Shown: positions 1-6,466, counted from the stretch's first letter. The stretch is 10,161 bases of DNA from Syntrophaceae bacterium (GCA_003165115.1 PLSJ01000422.1:1-10161), one strand, 5' to 3'. Notes: generated by a model not told the origin, from the sequence alone. Numbers and translations: made by a program.

Positions 1-1
1 C

Positions 2-262
2 AAACAGTACAAGAAGCTCTTTGAGCTTGAGAACGTGAAGCTTACCTTCACGGAAGGAGCAATCCGGGGTATAGCCAGAGAGGCGATGAAGAAGAAGACC
101 GGGGCGAGAGGTTTGCGGTCGATCATGGAAAAAGTGATGCTCGACGTGATGTACGAGCTGCCGTCCATTGCCAATGTGAAGGAATGCGTGGTGAGCGAAG
201 AAGTCATCGTCAACCATGAGAAGCCGATCCTGATCTACGAGGAAGAGGCAGAGATTGCCTAA
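2..262 (+). CDS. clpX: ATP-dependent Clp protease ATP-binding subunit ClpX, C-terminal fragment
   Basis: This is the last 86 residues of ClpX; the gene runs off the left edge of the window, so the start is not visible. ClpX is the AAA+ unfoldase that feeds tagged proteins into ClpP in the cytoplasm. The fragment shows the small AAA+ C-terminal subdomain: [16 protein letters not shown], then [20 protein letters not shown] with the conserved TGARGLR segment (sensor-2 arginine), then [10 protein letters not shown], which is typical of ClpX. It ends in an acidic EEEAEIA tail. The frame is open from base 2 to TAA at 260-262. A tRNA promoter follows within about 12 nt, and I see no clear terminator between. 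Identification rests on recognising the conserved ClpX C-terminus and is strong. Confidence 0.95.
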   Translation, partial: KQYKKLFELENVKLTFTEGAIRGIAREAMKKKTGARGLRSIMEKVMLDVMYELPSIANVKECVVSEEVIVNHEKPILIYEEEAEIA

Positions 263-273
263 AGCGCTTTGCC

Positions 274-302
274 TTTACTTTTGCCCGCAGACTTGTTATA
301 AA
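274..302 (+). promoter_or_regulatory. sigma70-type promoter for the tRNA pair
   Basis: A -35-like TTTACT (274-279) is followed after 17 nt by a -10-like TATAAA (297-302). The predicted transcription start is near 309, just ahead of the first tRNA base at 313. Spacing and position fit a stable-RNA promoter; the -35 box matches the consensus at only four of six bases. Confidence 0.55.
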
Positions 303-312
303 TAGTGGACAG

Positions 313-387
313 GGGCGGGTAGCTCAGCGGGAGAGCATCGGCCTTACAAGCCGGGGGTCACAGGTTCGAACCCTGTTCCGCCTACCA
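313..387 (+). tRNA. tRNA-Val (anticodon UAC)
   Basis: A full cloverleaf can be drawn. The acceptor stem pairs 313-319 with 377-383 (G.U at both ends). The D arm is 322-325/333-336. The anticodon stem is 338-342/350-354 with loop CTTACAA, giving anticodon TAC at 345-347, which reads valine GUA/GUG. The T arm is 360-364/372-376 with loop TTCGAAC. The discriminator base is A at 384, and the CCA end is encoded at 385-387. It is probably co-transcribed with the tRNA-Asp downstream. Confidence 0.97.
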
Positions 388-408
388 TAGCGAAGTGAAA
401 GCGCACTA

Positions 409-428
409 CGCGCGCCATCCGGCGCGCG
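409..428 (+). other. spacer hairpin between the two tRNAs
   Basis: A perfect 8-bp GC-only stem (CGCGCGCC at 409-416, GGCGCGCG at 421-428) closes an ATCC tetraloop in the 56-nt spacer between the tRNAs. There is no T tract after it, so it is unlikely to terminate. A role in processing of the tRNA precursor is plausible but is inference. Confidence 0.5.
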
Positions 429-443
429 AGTTGAAGATACAGC

Positions 444-520
<77 letters not shown>

Positions 521-532
521 TTTTTTAAGCCG

Positions 533-572
533 ATAAAAAGAGGGGGCAGGATATCCTGCCCCCTCTTTTTAT
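533..572 (+). terminator. intrinsic terminator, perfect palindrome, probably bidirectional
   Basis: Bases 533-572 form an uninterrupted 40-bp perfect inverted repeat. Its core is AGGGGGCAGGA/TCCTGCCCCCT. It is flanked by AAAAA on the left and TTTTT on the right, so either transcript would show a GC-rich stem followed by a U tract. It starts 12 nt after the CCA end of tRNA-Asp and fits termination of the tRNA operon. It also insulates the glycosyltransferase gene, which starts 46 nt further on. Confidence 0.93.
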
Positions 573-617
573 GCCGTAGCCTGTAAACGACGCGGATGTT
601 TTCCGGATGGAGCTTTC

Positions 618-1430
618 ATGGTATCGGTGATCGTCACTACCTACAACCGGCGCCGCTTCCTTGGCGAGGCCCTTCAATCGGTTTTGAGCCAGGATTACGG
701 CGACAGGGAGATCATCGTGGTCGACGACGGCTCTACCGACGGCTCGCGGGAGGCGGCCGGCGGGCTGTCCGTCGGGTACGAGTGGAAGGAGAACGGCGGG
801 GTAAGCTCTGCCCGTAACCTCGGCATCAGGCGTGCCCGGGGGGACTACCTCGCGTTTCTCGACGTGGACGACCTGTGGCGGAAGGACAAGCTGCGCGTCC
901 AGGTGTCGGCCATGGAGGCGGGCGGCTACGGGATAAGCTACACGGACGAGGTATGGCTCAAGGATGGCCGGCGGCTCAACCAGAAGAAGAGGCACCGCAA
1001 ATACTCGGGCCATATCTACGAGCAGTGTCTCCCCCTGTGCATCATCAGCCCCTCTTCCGCGGTCATAAAGAAGGAGATATTCGACGACGTGGGTCTCTTC
1101 GACGAATCCCTGCCGGTATGCGAAGACTACGACATGTGGCTCCGCATCTGCAGCCGCTACCCGGTCCTCTTTATCCCCACTCCGCTCATCGTGAAAAGGG
1201 GGGGACATGCGGACCAACTGTCGCGAAGCTACGAGGTAATGGACAAATACCGCATCAGGAGCCTTGCAAAAATACTCGAATCAGGGACGTTGAAGGACGA
1301 TTTGAGGCTGTGCACCCTGGCGGAGCTGAGACAGAAATGCGCGATCGTCGGCCAGGGCGCAATGAGGCGGGGAAGACCGGAGGAAGCGGATTACTACCGC
1401 TCCCTGCCCGACAGCATTGTTCCGCTTTAG
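618..1430 (+). CDS. family 2 glycosyltransferase
   Basis: This 270-aa protein is a GT-A fold, family 2 inverting glycosyltransferase, which moves a sugar from a nucleotide-sugar donor to an unknown acceptor in the cytoplasm. It opens with SVIVTTYNRRRFLGEALQSV (residues 3-22), then the nucleotide-binding DDGSTDGS (36-43) and GVSSARNLGI (61-70). The metal-binding acidic motif DVDD is at 82-85 and the catalytic-base motif ED at 169-170 (CEDYDMWLR). There are no membrane segments or signal peptide, and the length is normal for a soluble GT2. The start is ATG 618, with GGAG (609-612) five nt upstream. It stands alone: a bidirectional terminator lies 46 nt upstream and a convergent regulator gene ends 33 nt downstream, so the neighbours do not reveal the substrate. 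No good promoter is visible in 573-617. Confidence 0.92.
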   Translation: MVSVIVTTYNRRRFLGEALQSVLSQDYGDREIIVVDDGSTDGSREAAGGLSVGYEWKENGGVSSARNLGIRRARGDYLAFLDVDDLWRKDKLRVQVSAMEAGGYGISYTDEVWLKDGRRLNQKKRHRKYSGHIYEQCLPLCIISPSSAVIKKEIFDDVGLFDESLPVCEDYDMWLRICSRYPVLFIPTPLIVKRGGHADQLSRSYEVMDKYRIRSLAKILESGTLKDDLRLCTLAELRQKCAIVGQGAMRRGRPEEADYYRSLPDSIVPL

Positions 1431-1463
1431 GCGCCTCACCGGTCCCGACGGCTGAAAGCTTCA

Positions 1464-2246
1464 TTATTTTTCCCGGCTGCCCGCTTTGCCCGACAGGAAA
1501 GGCGAAAGACTCACGCTGATCTGTTCGGCCGTTGTTTTCACCTGGTCGATGACCCTGGGCAGCTTCTCGTCGCTCAGCGAATTCGTCAATCCCACCACCC
1601 AGACGCCGGCAACGGGGAAATGGCCCGAATAGACGAGAGCGCCCACGGCCCTCACGCCCTTCATGTACTCTTCGAGATCCACCGCGTATCCCCGCGTGCG
1701 TGTCAGCTCGATCTCCCCCAGGAGCTGCTCTATGTCGACGATGCTGTTCTCCGTATACCTGCGCAGGCCTTTCTGCGAAAGGAGATCCACCACTCCTTCG
1801 TTGTTCATCGCCGAGAGGAAGATCTTGCCGACCACGCCCGCGACGAGAGACATATGCGTGCCCAAAGACGACGATATTTTAAATTCCTTCTGCGGCTCCA
1901 GTATGTCGATGAGCTTTACCGCCTCATCCTCCCTGATCCCCAGGAATACGGTCTCGTCCACCGCCTCCAGGAGCCGCTCCAGGTACGGCCGGGCGGTGAC
2001 GACGACATCGGTGGTCCTGAGGATTTTTTTTGACAGCTCGAAGAGCGCGCTTCCCGTGCTATACTTTTTGCTCGAGGGGTCCTTCACGAGAAACGCTTCC
2101 TCTTCGAGCGATTTCAGAATGCCGAAGGTCGTGCTCTTGCTGATCGAAAGAAACCGGGCGATATCCGTTACCCCGAGGGGTTTCTGCTCCTTGACGATGA
2201 GCTTTATGACCTCGACGGCTTTCTTGAGGATGGGCGCATTGTACAT
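1464..2246 (-). CDS. IclR-family transcriptional regulator
   Basis: This 260-aa protein has the two-domain plan and length of IclR regulators. A winged helix-turn-helix fills about residues 3-65: VEVIKLIVKEQKPLGVTDIA, then the recognition helix region SISKSTTFGILKSLEEEAFL, then the wing KDPSSKKYSTG. A ligand-binding IclR domain follows from about 75 to 250 (VVVTARPYLERLLEAVDETV, GVVGKIFLSA, TRTRGYAVDLEEYMKGVRAV). IclR dimers sense small organic effectors and repress or activate neighbouring catabolic genes. The gene is divergent from the RACo-like/CooC-like pair, so it probably controls that pair and itself. The start is ATG at 2246-2244; the Shine-Dalgarno site before it is weak. The effector cannot be read from sequence; an aromatic acid or a methoxylated or C1 compound would suit the neighbours, but that is a guess. 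Confidence 0.93.
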   Translation of the reverse strand: MYNAPILKKAVEVIKLIVKEQKPLGVTDIARFLSISKSTTFGILKSLEEEAFLVKDPSSKKYSTGSALFELSKKILRTTDVVVTARPYLERLLEAVDETVFLGIREDEAVKLIDILEPQKEFKISSSLGTHMSLVAGVVGKIFLSAMNNEGVVDLLSQKGLRRYTENSIVDIEQLLGEIELTRTRGYAVDLEEYMKGVRAVGALVYSGHFPVAGVWVVGLTNSLSDEKLPRVIDQVKTTAEQISVSLSPFLSGKAGSREK

Positions 2247-2252
2247 AAATTC

Positions 2253-2271
2253 ACTATACCGAATCGTGATA
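2253..2271. promoter_or_regulatory. candidate operator, copy 1 (at the regulator's own start site)
   Basis: ACTATACCGAATCGTGATA matches 15 of 19 bases with a second copy at 2336-2354 in the same orientation. Shifted by one base (2254-2272) it is also an imperfect dyad of the form CTAT-N2-CGA-N-TCG-N2-ATAG, the kind of site expected for a dimeric IclR protein. It covers the predicted transcription start of the IclR gene, which would suit autoregulation. The assignment is from pattern and position only. Confidence 0.5.
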
Positions 2272-2277
2272 GGTATG

Positions 2278-2307
2278 ATGATACCGTCAGCCGTAAGCCC
2301 CTGTCAA
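2278..2307 (-). promoter_or_regulatory. sigma70-type promoter of the IclR gene
   Basis: Read on the minus strand, a perfect -35 TTGACA (2307-2302) is followed after 18 nt by TATCAT (2283-2278), one base from the -10 consensus. The predicted start is near 2271, giving a leader of about 25 nt and overlapping candidate operator copy 1. Confidence 0.65.
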
Positions 2308-2330
2308 CATAATTATCGATGCACGAAGCC

Positions 2331-2358
2331 TTGACAGTATAGCTAAACGTGATATAAT
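2331..2358 (+). promoter_or_regulatory. consensus sigma70 promoter of the RACo-like/CooC-like operon
   Basis: A perfect TTGACA (2331-2336) and a perfect TATAAT (2353-2358) are separated by 16 nt, predicting transcription from about 2365 and a leader of about 60 nt. Such a strong promoter beside a divergent IclR gene suggests that repression sets expression. The candidate operator copy at 2336-2354 fills the spacer. Confidence 0.85.
2336..2354. promoter_or_regulatory. candidate operator, copy 2 (between -35 and -10 of the operon promoter)
   Basis: AGTATAGCTAAACGTGATA matches the copy at 2253-2271 at 15 of 19 bases, in direct orientation and 83 bp away, close to eight helical turns. A protein bound here would block polymerase at the operon promoter. 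Its dyad symmetry is weaker than that of copy 1. The assignment is from pattern and position only. Confidence 0.5.
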
Positions 2359-2425
2359 TTTGCCATCAGTTTAGAATAGTGAACACGACGCTTTTGTGTA
2401 ATCCGCCCGCATGGGAACCCATACG

Positions 2426-4414
2426 ATGAGCCAATACAGGGTAAAATTCCTGCCGATCGACAAAACCTTCCCCATAGAGGACAACGAAACCATCCTCGAG
2501 GCGGCCATGAGGTCGGGCATCCATATCAACGCGAGCTGCGGCGGCAACGGCGCGTGCGGAAAATGCAGAATAAAGATACGTGAGGGTGAAACGCGCTCAC
2601 CGGCCCATCCCAAAATCGCGCAATGGGAATACGATGAGGGGGTGCGCCTCGCGTGCATGACCCGTCCCCACGGCGACCTGGTCGTGGAGATCCCTTTCGA
2701 GTCACAGGTCGACAGGGTGGCTTTGAAAAAAAGGAAAGGGCCTTCCCATATCCTTTCGGCCATCGATGTGGACCGCCTGGTCCAGGGGTGGTCGGTCGAT
2801 CCTTCGGTCTTCAAGAAGTACGTCGAGCTGCCCCCGCCTTCCCCCGAAGACAACCTGAACGACCTCGCCAGGCTGACCAGGGAGATCAGGAAGACGCACC
2901 TCATGAGCGACGTCTCGGTGGATTTCAGGATGCTCAAGACGCTGGCCGCGACGTTGAGGAAGGCCGACTGGCGGGTGACGGCCACCATCGTCCTCACGAG
3001 AAAAGGGTACACGCTGATAAACGTCGAGCCCGGCAATACCGAGGAGCGGAATTATTCGATCGTGATCGACATCGGAACGACGACGGTCTGCGGCCAGCTC
3101 CTCGACCTCGCGCGCTGCCAGGTTTACCGGCGTACGCAGGGTCCGGACAACGGGACGCAAGAGTGCACGCTCGCGGAGACGGCCGATTACAATGCGCAGA
3201 TAAGCTACGGCGAGGATGTCATATCGAGGATCGTCTTTGCCCAGAAGCCCGGGGGACTGAAAAGGCTCCAGGAAGTGATCGTCTCCACGATCAACGGCGT
3301 CATCCGGGAATTGCTGGAGATGAGCGGCATCGAGGTGGAGCTGGTATCCCATCTCGTGTTCGCGGGCAACACCACCATGACGCACCTGGTCCTCGGTCTC
3401 GACCCCAAGTATATCATGATGAGTCCCTACACGCCGACCTCGAACTTTATCCCTCCCGTCAGGGCAATCAACATCGGCCTGAACGTCAAGGACCATGTGT
3501 TCACCTACATCTTTCCCGGTGTCGCCTCCTATGTCGGCGGAGACATCGTGGCAGGCGTGCTCGGCTCGGGCATTTTTCAACGCGACGAGGTCACCCTTTT
3601 CATCGACGTGGGGACGAACGGTGAGATCGTTATAGGCAACAAGGACTGGCTGACGTGCACCTCCTGCTCCGCCGGCCCGGCCTTTGAAGGGGGCGGCATA
3701 AAATTCGGCATGAGGGCAGGCAGCGGGGCCATAGAACAGGTAAAGATCAACCCCTCGACCTACGAGCCGATGATTTTGACCATAGGCAGGGCAAAGCCCG
3801 CCGGCATATGCGGATCGGGGCTGATAGACGGCGTCGCGGAGCTCTTCGAGGCGGGCGTCATCGGTCAGAACGGCAAGTTCAACCGCGACCTGCCGACCGC
3901 CAGGGTAAGAGAAGGGGAAAGCGGCTGGGAGTACGTGCTCAGCGATGCTGCCGAGAGCCAGATCGGGAGGGACATAGTCCTGACCGAGGCCGATCTCGAC
4001 AACCTGATCCGGGCAAAGGCCGCCATCTACGCGGGTTGCAAGACGCTTCTCGACAGCGTGGGGCTGCGCTTCCAGGATGTGGAAAGGGTCATCATCGCCG
4101 GCGGCTTCGGCCACTCCATAGACCTGGAGAGGGCGCAAACGATCGGCCTCCTGCCGGACGTGGCGGTCGATAAGTTCCTTTTTGTCGGCAACGGCTCCCT
4201 GCTGGGCGCCCGGTTGCTCTCTTTCTCGCGTGAGATGCTGAAGCAGACCGAACGGATAGCCAAGACCATGACGAACATCGAGTTGTCGAATAATCCCGCG
4301 TTTATGGATGAATTTATCGCGGCCCTCTTTATCCCACATACCGACGAGAACGCGTTTCCGCGCGTGATCGAACAGATTCGGAACAAAAAGGAGCAGGTGG
4401 AACCCCATGTCTGA
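2426..4414 (+). CDS. RACo-like reductive activator of corrinoid proteins (2Fe-2S ferredoxin + ASKHA domain)
   Basis: This 662-aa protein resembles RACo, the ATP-dependent activator that returns inactive Co(II) corrinoid proteins to Co(I) in the Wood-Ljungdahl or O-demethylation pathways. The N-terminus is a 2Fe-2S ferredoxin domain with ligands C38, C44, C47 and C77 (CGGNGACGKC, then RLACMT). A linker and middle domain follow. The C-terminal ASKHA domain (DUF4445 type) carries DIGTTTVCGQ from D215, LFIDVGTNGE around 391-400 (D394), a CTSCSAGPAFEGG segment and AGGFG near 557-561. The length matches the family. I chose ATG 2426 because GGGA (2413-2416) lies nine nt upstream and MSQYRVKFLP begins the domain; ATG 2411 is in frame and would add five residues without a better ribosome site. 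It overlaps the next gene by 8 nt. The corrinoid partner is not in the window. Confidence 0.9.
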   Translation: MSQYRVKFLPIDKTFPIEDNETILEAAMRSGIHINASCGGNGACGKCRIKIREGETRSPAHPKIAQWEYDEGVRLACMTRPHGDLVVEIPFESQVDRVALKKRKGPSHILSAIDVDRLVQGWSVDPSVFKKYVELPPPSPEDNLNDLARLTREIRKTHLMSDVSVDFRMLKTLAATLRKADWRVTATIVLTRKGYTLINVEPGNTEERNYSIVIDIGTTTVCGQLLDLARCQVYRRTQGPDNGTQECTLAETADYNAQISYGEDVISRIVFAQKPGGLKRLQEVIVSTINGVIRELLEMSGIEVELVSHLVFAGNTTMTHLVLGLDPKYIMMSPYTPTSNFIPPVRAINIGLNVKDHVFTYIFPGVASYVGGDIVAGVLGSGIFQRDEVTLFIDVGTNGEIVIGNKDWLTCTSCSAGPAFEGGGIKFGMRAGSGAIEQVKINPSTYEPMILTIGRAKPAGICGSGLIDGVAELFEAGVIGQNGKFNRDLPTARVREGESGWEYVLSDAAESQIGRDIVLTEADLDNLIRAKAAIYAGCKTLLDSVGLRFQDVERVIIAGGFGHSIDLERAQTIGLLPDVAVDKFLFVGNGSLLGARLLSFSREMLKQTERIAKTMTNIELSNNPAFMDEFIAALFIPHTDENAFPRVIEQIRNKKEQVEPHV

Positions 4415-5156
4415 GATTTTTGCGTTTGCCGGCAAAGGCGGGGTGGGCAAGACGACAGTGAGCGGCATGCTCATCCGCTACCTGATGGAAAAGCGCACCG
4501 GAGGCCCCCTGCTCGCGGTGGATGCCGACCCCAACGCGAACCTGAACGAGGTGCTAGGCGTCGGGTCGTACGCAACCATAGGCGAAGCCAGGGAGATGAT
4601 GAAGGAGGCCGTACCCGCGGGGATGACCAAGGAGACCTGGATGGAGCTCAAGGTGCACGAATCCCTGGTGGAAAGCAAGGGTTTCGATCTCCTGGTCATG
4701 GGCAGGCCCGAGGGGCAGGGCTGCTACTGTGCGGCCAATTCCCTCGTAAAGAAGCACATAGAGGTACTGAGGGAAAATTATGCCTACGTCGTGGTCGATA
4801 ACGAGGCAGGCATGGAACACATGAGCAGGCTCGTGACCCAGGACGTGGATCACTTGTTCGTCGTCTCCGACGCCACATCGAGGGGCCTGATGACCGCAAA
4901 AAGGATACTGGAGCTTGCCGGGGAGCTGAAGCTGCACATCGGAAAGGCCCATGTCCTCATCAACCGCGTCCGGCCAGGCAGGGAAGAAGAGGCGGGCCGG
5001 CTTGCGGCACAGCGGGGCATCGGGGAGAACGACATAATTCATGATGACCCGTCGCTCTTCGATATGGACGCGGAAGGCGGGAGCATCTTCTCCCTGAACG
5101 AAAGCGCGGCCCTTCTCGATGCCTATGCCATCTTCGACAAGAACCTCAAAAAATGA
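4407..5156 (+). CDS. CooC/AcsF-type nickel-enzyme maturation ATPase
   Basis: This 249-aa MinD/SIMIBI-class ATPase resembles CooC and AcsF, which help insert nickel into carbon monoxide dehydrogenase or acetyl-CoA synthase. Residues 9-17 are the deviant Walker A GKGGVGKTT, with signature lysine K10 and catalytic K15. DADPN is at 39-43. A CxC pair, C106 and C108 (EGQGCYCAAN), matches the metal-binding cysteines at the CooC dimer interface. VVVDNEAGMEHMSR gives the Walker B/switch II region, and VLINRVRPG is the base-recognition region typical of the family. The ATG lies inside the end of the RACo-like gene (8-nt overlap, frame +1 apart), with AGGTGGA (4395-4401) five nt upstream, so translation is probably coupled. 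Whether the client is CODH or ACS cannot be decided, so I give no symbol. Confidence 0.9.
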   Translation: MSEIFAFAGKGGVGKTTVSGMLIRYLMEKRTGGPLLAVDADPNANLNEVLGVGSYATIGEAREMMKEAVPAGMTKETWMELKVHESLVESKGFDLLVMGRPEGQGCYCAANSLVKKHIEVLRENYAYVVVDNEAGMEHMSRLVTQDVDHLFVVSDATSRGLMTAKRILELAGELKLHIGKAHVLINRVRPGREEEAGRLAAQRGIGENDIIHDDPSLFDMDAEGGSIFSLNESAALLDAYAIFDKNLKK

Positions 5157-5166
5157 GACCGGGGAA

Positions 5167-5417
5167 GCAGGGCAAACCCATTTGGAAACTAACCTGTCCG
5201 CCAGACCGTATGGCGCCCTTCCCGGGCACGTGAAGTTCCTCGTCGCTTGATGTGCGCGGTGTAATGCGGGCAGAGATGATCGAGCACGCACATCACCCTT
5301 GCGGGACCGCTCCGATCCGCCTACGCTGCTTAGCGGTCGTTTCCGCATACGTTGCCCGGGAAGGGCGCCATACGGTCTCGTTCAAGGTGGGGGGATTCCC
5401 AAATGTGTTTGCCCTGC
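5167..5417. repeat. nested long inverted repeat (MITE-like or structured-RNA element)
   Basis: About 250 bp with no convincing gene folds back on itself. Outer arms 5167-5185 (GCAGGGCAAACCCATTTGG) and 5399-5417 (CCAAATGTGTTTGCCCTGC) pair at 18 of 19 positions. Middle arms 5203-5228 and 5353-5378 are a perfect 26-bp inverted repeat containing GGCGCCCTTCCCGGGCA. The 124-bp centre holds two further hairpins: 5249-5259 with 5285-5295 (10 of 11) and GACCGCT/AGCGGTC at 5305-5311 and 5332-5338. It begins 10 nt after the CooC-like stop codon. I see no clear target-site duplication beside the outer arms. It could be a non-autonomous mobile element or a structured 3' UTR/RNA; a giant terminator is less likely, since no T tract follows. 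Confidence 0.75.
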
Positions 5418-5456
5418 TGAGTAAACGCTTGCAATCGGGCGAAGGCGGGAGTAATA

Positions 5457-5678
5457 TTGGACGTGCCGAAGCAAGGGAAACAAAGATATTTTCAGGATGC
5501 CCTCTTTGAGGAATTCAGGAGCGACACCTGCTACGTGTGCTGCAAGAGGATCGAGCCGGACAAGGGCATCGCCGTGGGGCAAGGACTCTGGCGCCATGAA
5601 GGATGTAAACCGGGCAGCCGGAAATGGTCGCAGAGCAATATCGGCAGCCGCAGCGCCCTTAGGACCGGCAAGCCCTAA
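5457..5678 (+). CDS. small putative zinc-binding protein
   Basis: I do not recognise this 73-aa protein as a named family. Its centre has a metal-site pattern: C25-Y-V-C28-C29, then H47-E-G-C50, i.e. CxxC-X18-HxxC, within CYVCCKRIEPDKGIAV and LWRHEGCKPG. This looks like a treble-clef or zinc-ribbon knuckle. The rest is basic and polar, with no membrane segment. The start is TTG 5457, with GGGAG (5447-5451) five nt upstream; GTG 5463 is an alternative that loses two residues. The stop codon lies inside the hairpin at 5653-5684. It sits between the long inverted repeat and a convergent putative metallopeptidase. The cysteine/histidine pattern and a good ribosome site support a real gene; the function is unknown. 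Confidence 0.6.
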   Translation: MDVPKQGKQRYFQDALFEEFRSDTCYVCCKRIEPDKGIAVGQGLWRHEGCKPGSRKWSQSNIGSRSALRTGKP

Positions 5679-5684
5679 GGGCGC
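5653..5684. terminator. hairpin between convergent genes, possible terminator
   Basis: GCGCCCTTAGG (5653-5663) and CCTAAGGGCGC (5674-5684) form a perfect 11-bp stem with a 10-nt loop, spanning the stop codon of the small zinc-protein gene and lying 16 nt past the stop of the convergent metallopeptidase gene. Neither side has a proper T tract, so it may act as a weak or Rho-assisted terminator or a 3'-end stabiliser for both. Confidence 0.5.
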
Positions 5685-5699
5685 CTTACTCGAAGGGTA

Positions 5700-6224
5700 T
5701 TATTCTCCGTTTCCCCCGTACCCCTTTCTCTTCTTGCCTTTGTTGCGGTCCTGCTTCATGTCCTCTTTTTTCTGTTCGTATATAGCCTCGACGATGGTAG
5801 CCACGCGCTCCCGCCACCTCGGGTCGTCCTTGTTCAGCTCCACCTCTTCGTAAAAGTCGGTTATGCTGTGATCGAGAAGCCTGTAAGGGTTCGACTCCGA
5901 GTCTATATCGTAATACGTGTGTCGCAGCTCGTGGCGCAGCAACCTGACCCTGTCGGCGTCGCCTATGGCGTTCCACCCCTCCTTGTCGAGGGCAATAATG
6001 TAATCATAGCCTTCTATGGCAATCGCCTCGTCCTTCGTGAGGTGTCTCAAGAGGTCGTTGGTCTTCATGATGCGACCGAGGACCACCCGGCCGCCTGACG
6101 CGCGTTTCTTCAGATCAAAGAGCGTGATGATCTTTGCATTCTTCAGCTCCGGGAAATGCCTGGCCTGAACTTCATTAAACAACTTCGTTACGTCTTCCGT
6201 TACCTCTTCATACCTGAGTCCCAT
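5700..6224 (-). CDS. putative zinc metallopeptidase (HExxH protein)
   Basis: This 174-aa protein carries a zincin signature, H98-E-L-R-H102, in RLLRHELRHTYYD, preceded by a hydrophobic strand (YDYIIALDKEGWNAI). The overall plan recalls the short 'putative (phage) metallopeptidase' family, in which HELRH is the typical form; the third zinc ligand is not obvious, though acidic residues follow at about 124-129 (FYEEVE). There is no signal peptide, so it probably acts in the cytoplasm. The C-terminal tail (about 151-174) is rich in K, G and D/E and looks disordered. I start at ATG 6224-6222 because AAGGAGG (6239-6233) lies eight nt upstream; the in-frame ATG at 6242 would place that ribosome site inside the coding region. 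Substrate unknown. Confidence 0.8.
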   Translation of the reverse strand: MGLRYEEVTEDVTKLFNEVQARHFPELKNAKIITLFDLKKRASGGRVVLGRIMKTNDLLRHLTKDEAIAIEGYDYIIALDKEGWNAIGDADRVRLLRHELRHTYYDIDSESNPYRLLDHSITDFYEEVELNKDDPRWRERVATIVEAIYEQKKEDMKQDRNKGKKRKGYGGNGE

Positions 6225-6436
6225 GACTGATGCCTCCTTCATTCCTTATGACCGTCGTGGCGGGGTCTTGCCGGCGTGCACGTTGCTTTTGTCCGCTTAC
6301 TTCGATTCGGGCAAGCCTATCACGGGAACGCGGGGTAATCAAGAGAATTTCCTGCCGGCCGGACCCATTGGCAACGTTGAGGAAAACGGGCGCGAGCGCC
6401 CTTGGAATGCGACGCGCCCGGTCTGCCCACGGCCCA

Positions 6437-6466
6437 TGGACAAAGCCGGGAAGGGCACCCTATATT
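6437..6466 (+). promoter_or_regulatory. promoter of the ferredoxin reductase-like gene
   Basis: TGGACA (6437-6442) and TATATT (6461-6466), each one base from consensus, are 18 nt apart. The predicted start is near 6473, about 64 nt before the GTG start. The rest of the gap between the divergent genes (6225-6536) shows only a short GGGCG-CGAG-CGCCC hairpin at 6388-6401 and no gene I can support. Confidence 0.5.

Noticed and set aside
525..1217. 230-residue open frame on the minus strand opposite the glycosyltransferase
   Set aside because: No family features; the plus strand carries intact GT2 motifs with a ribosome site.
2702..4474. 590-residue open frame on the minus strand opposite the RACo-like gene
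   Set aside because: Long antisense frames are common in GC-rich DNA; the sequence has no recognisable domain and the sense strand encodes a clear two-domain protein.
5252..5509. 85-residue open frame inside and beyond the long inverted repeat
   Set aside because: It starts within the palindromic element, has no clear ribosome site, and overlaps the better-supported small zinc-protein gene in another frame.
6388..6401. GGGCG-CGAG-CGCCC hairpin as a terminator
   Set aside because: It is short, lies between divergent genes where no transcript should end, and is followed by only a brief T run on the minus strand.
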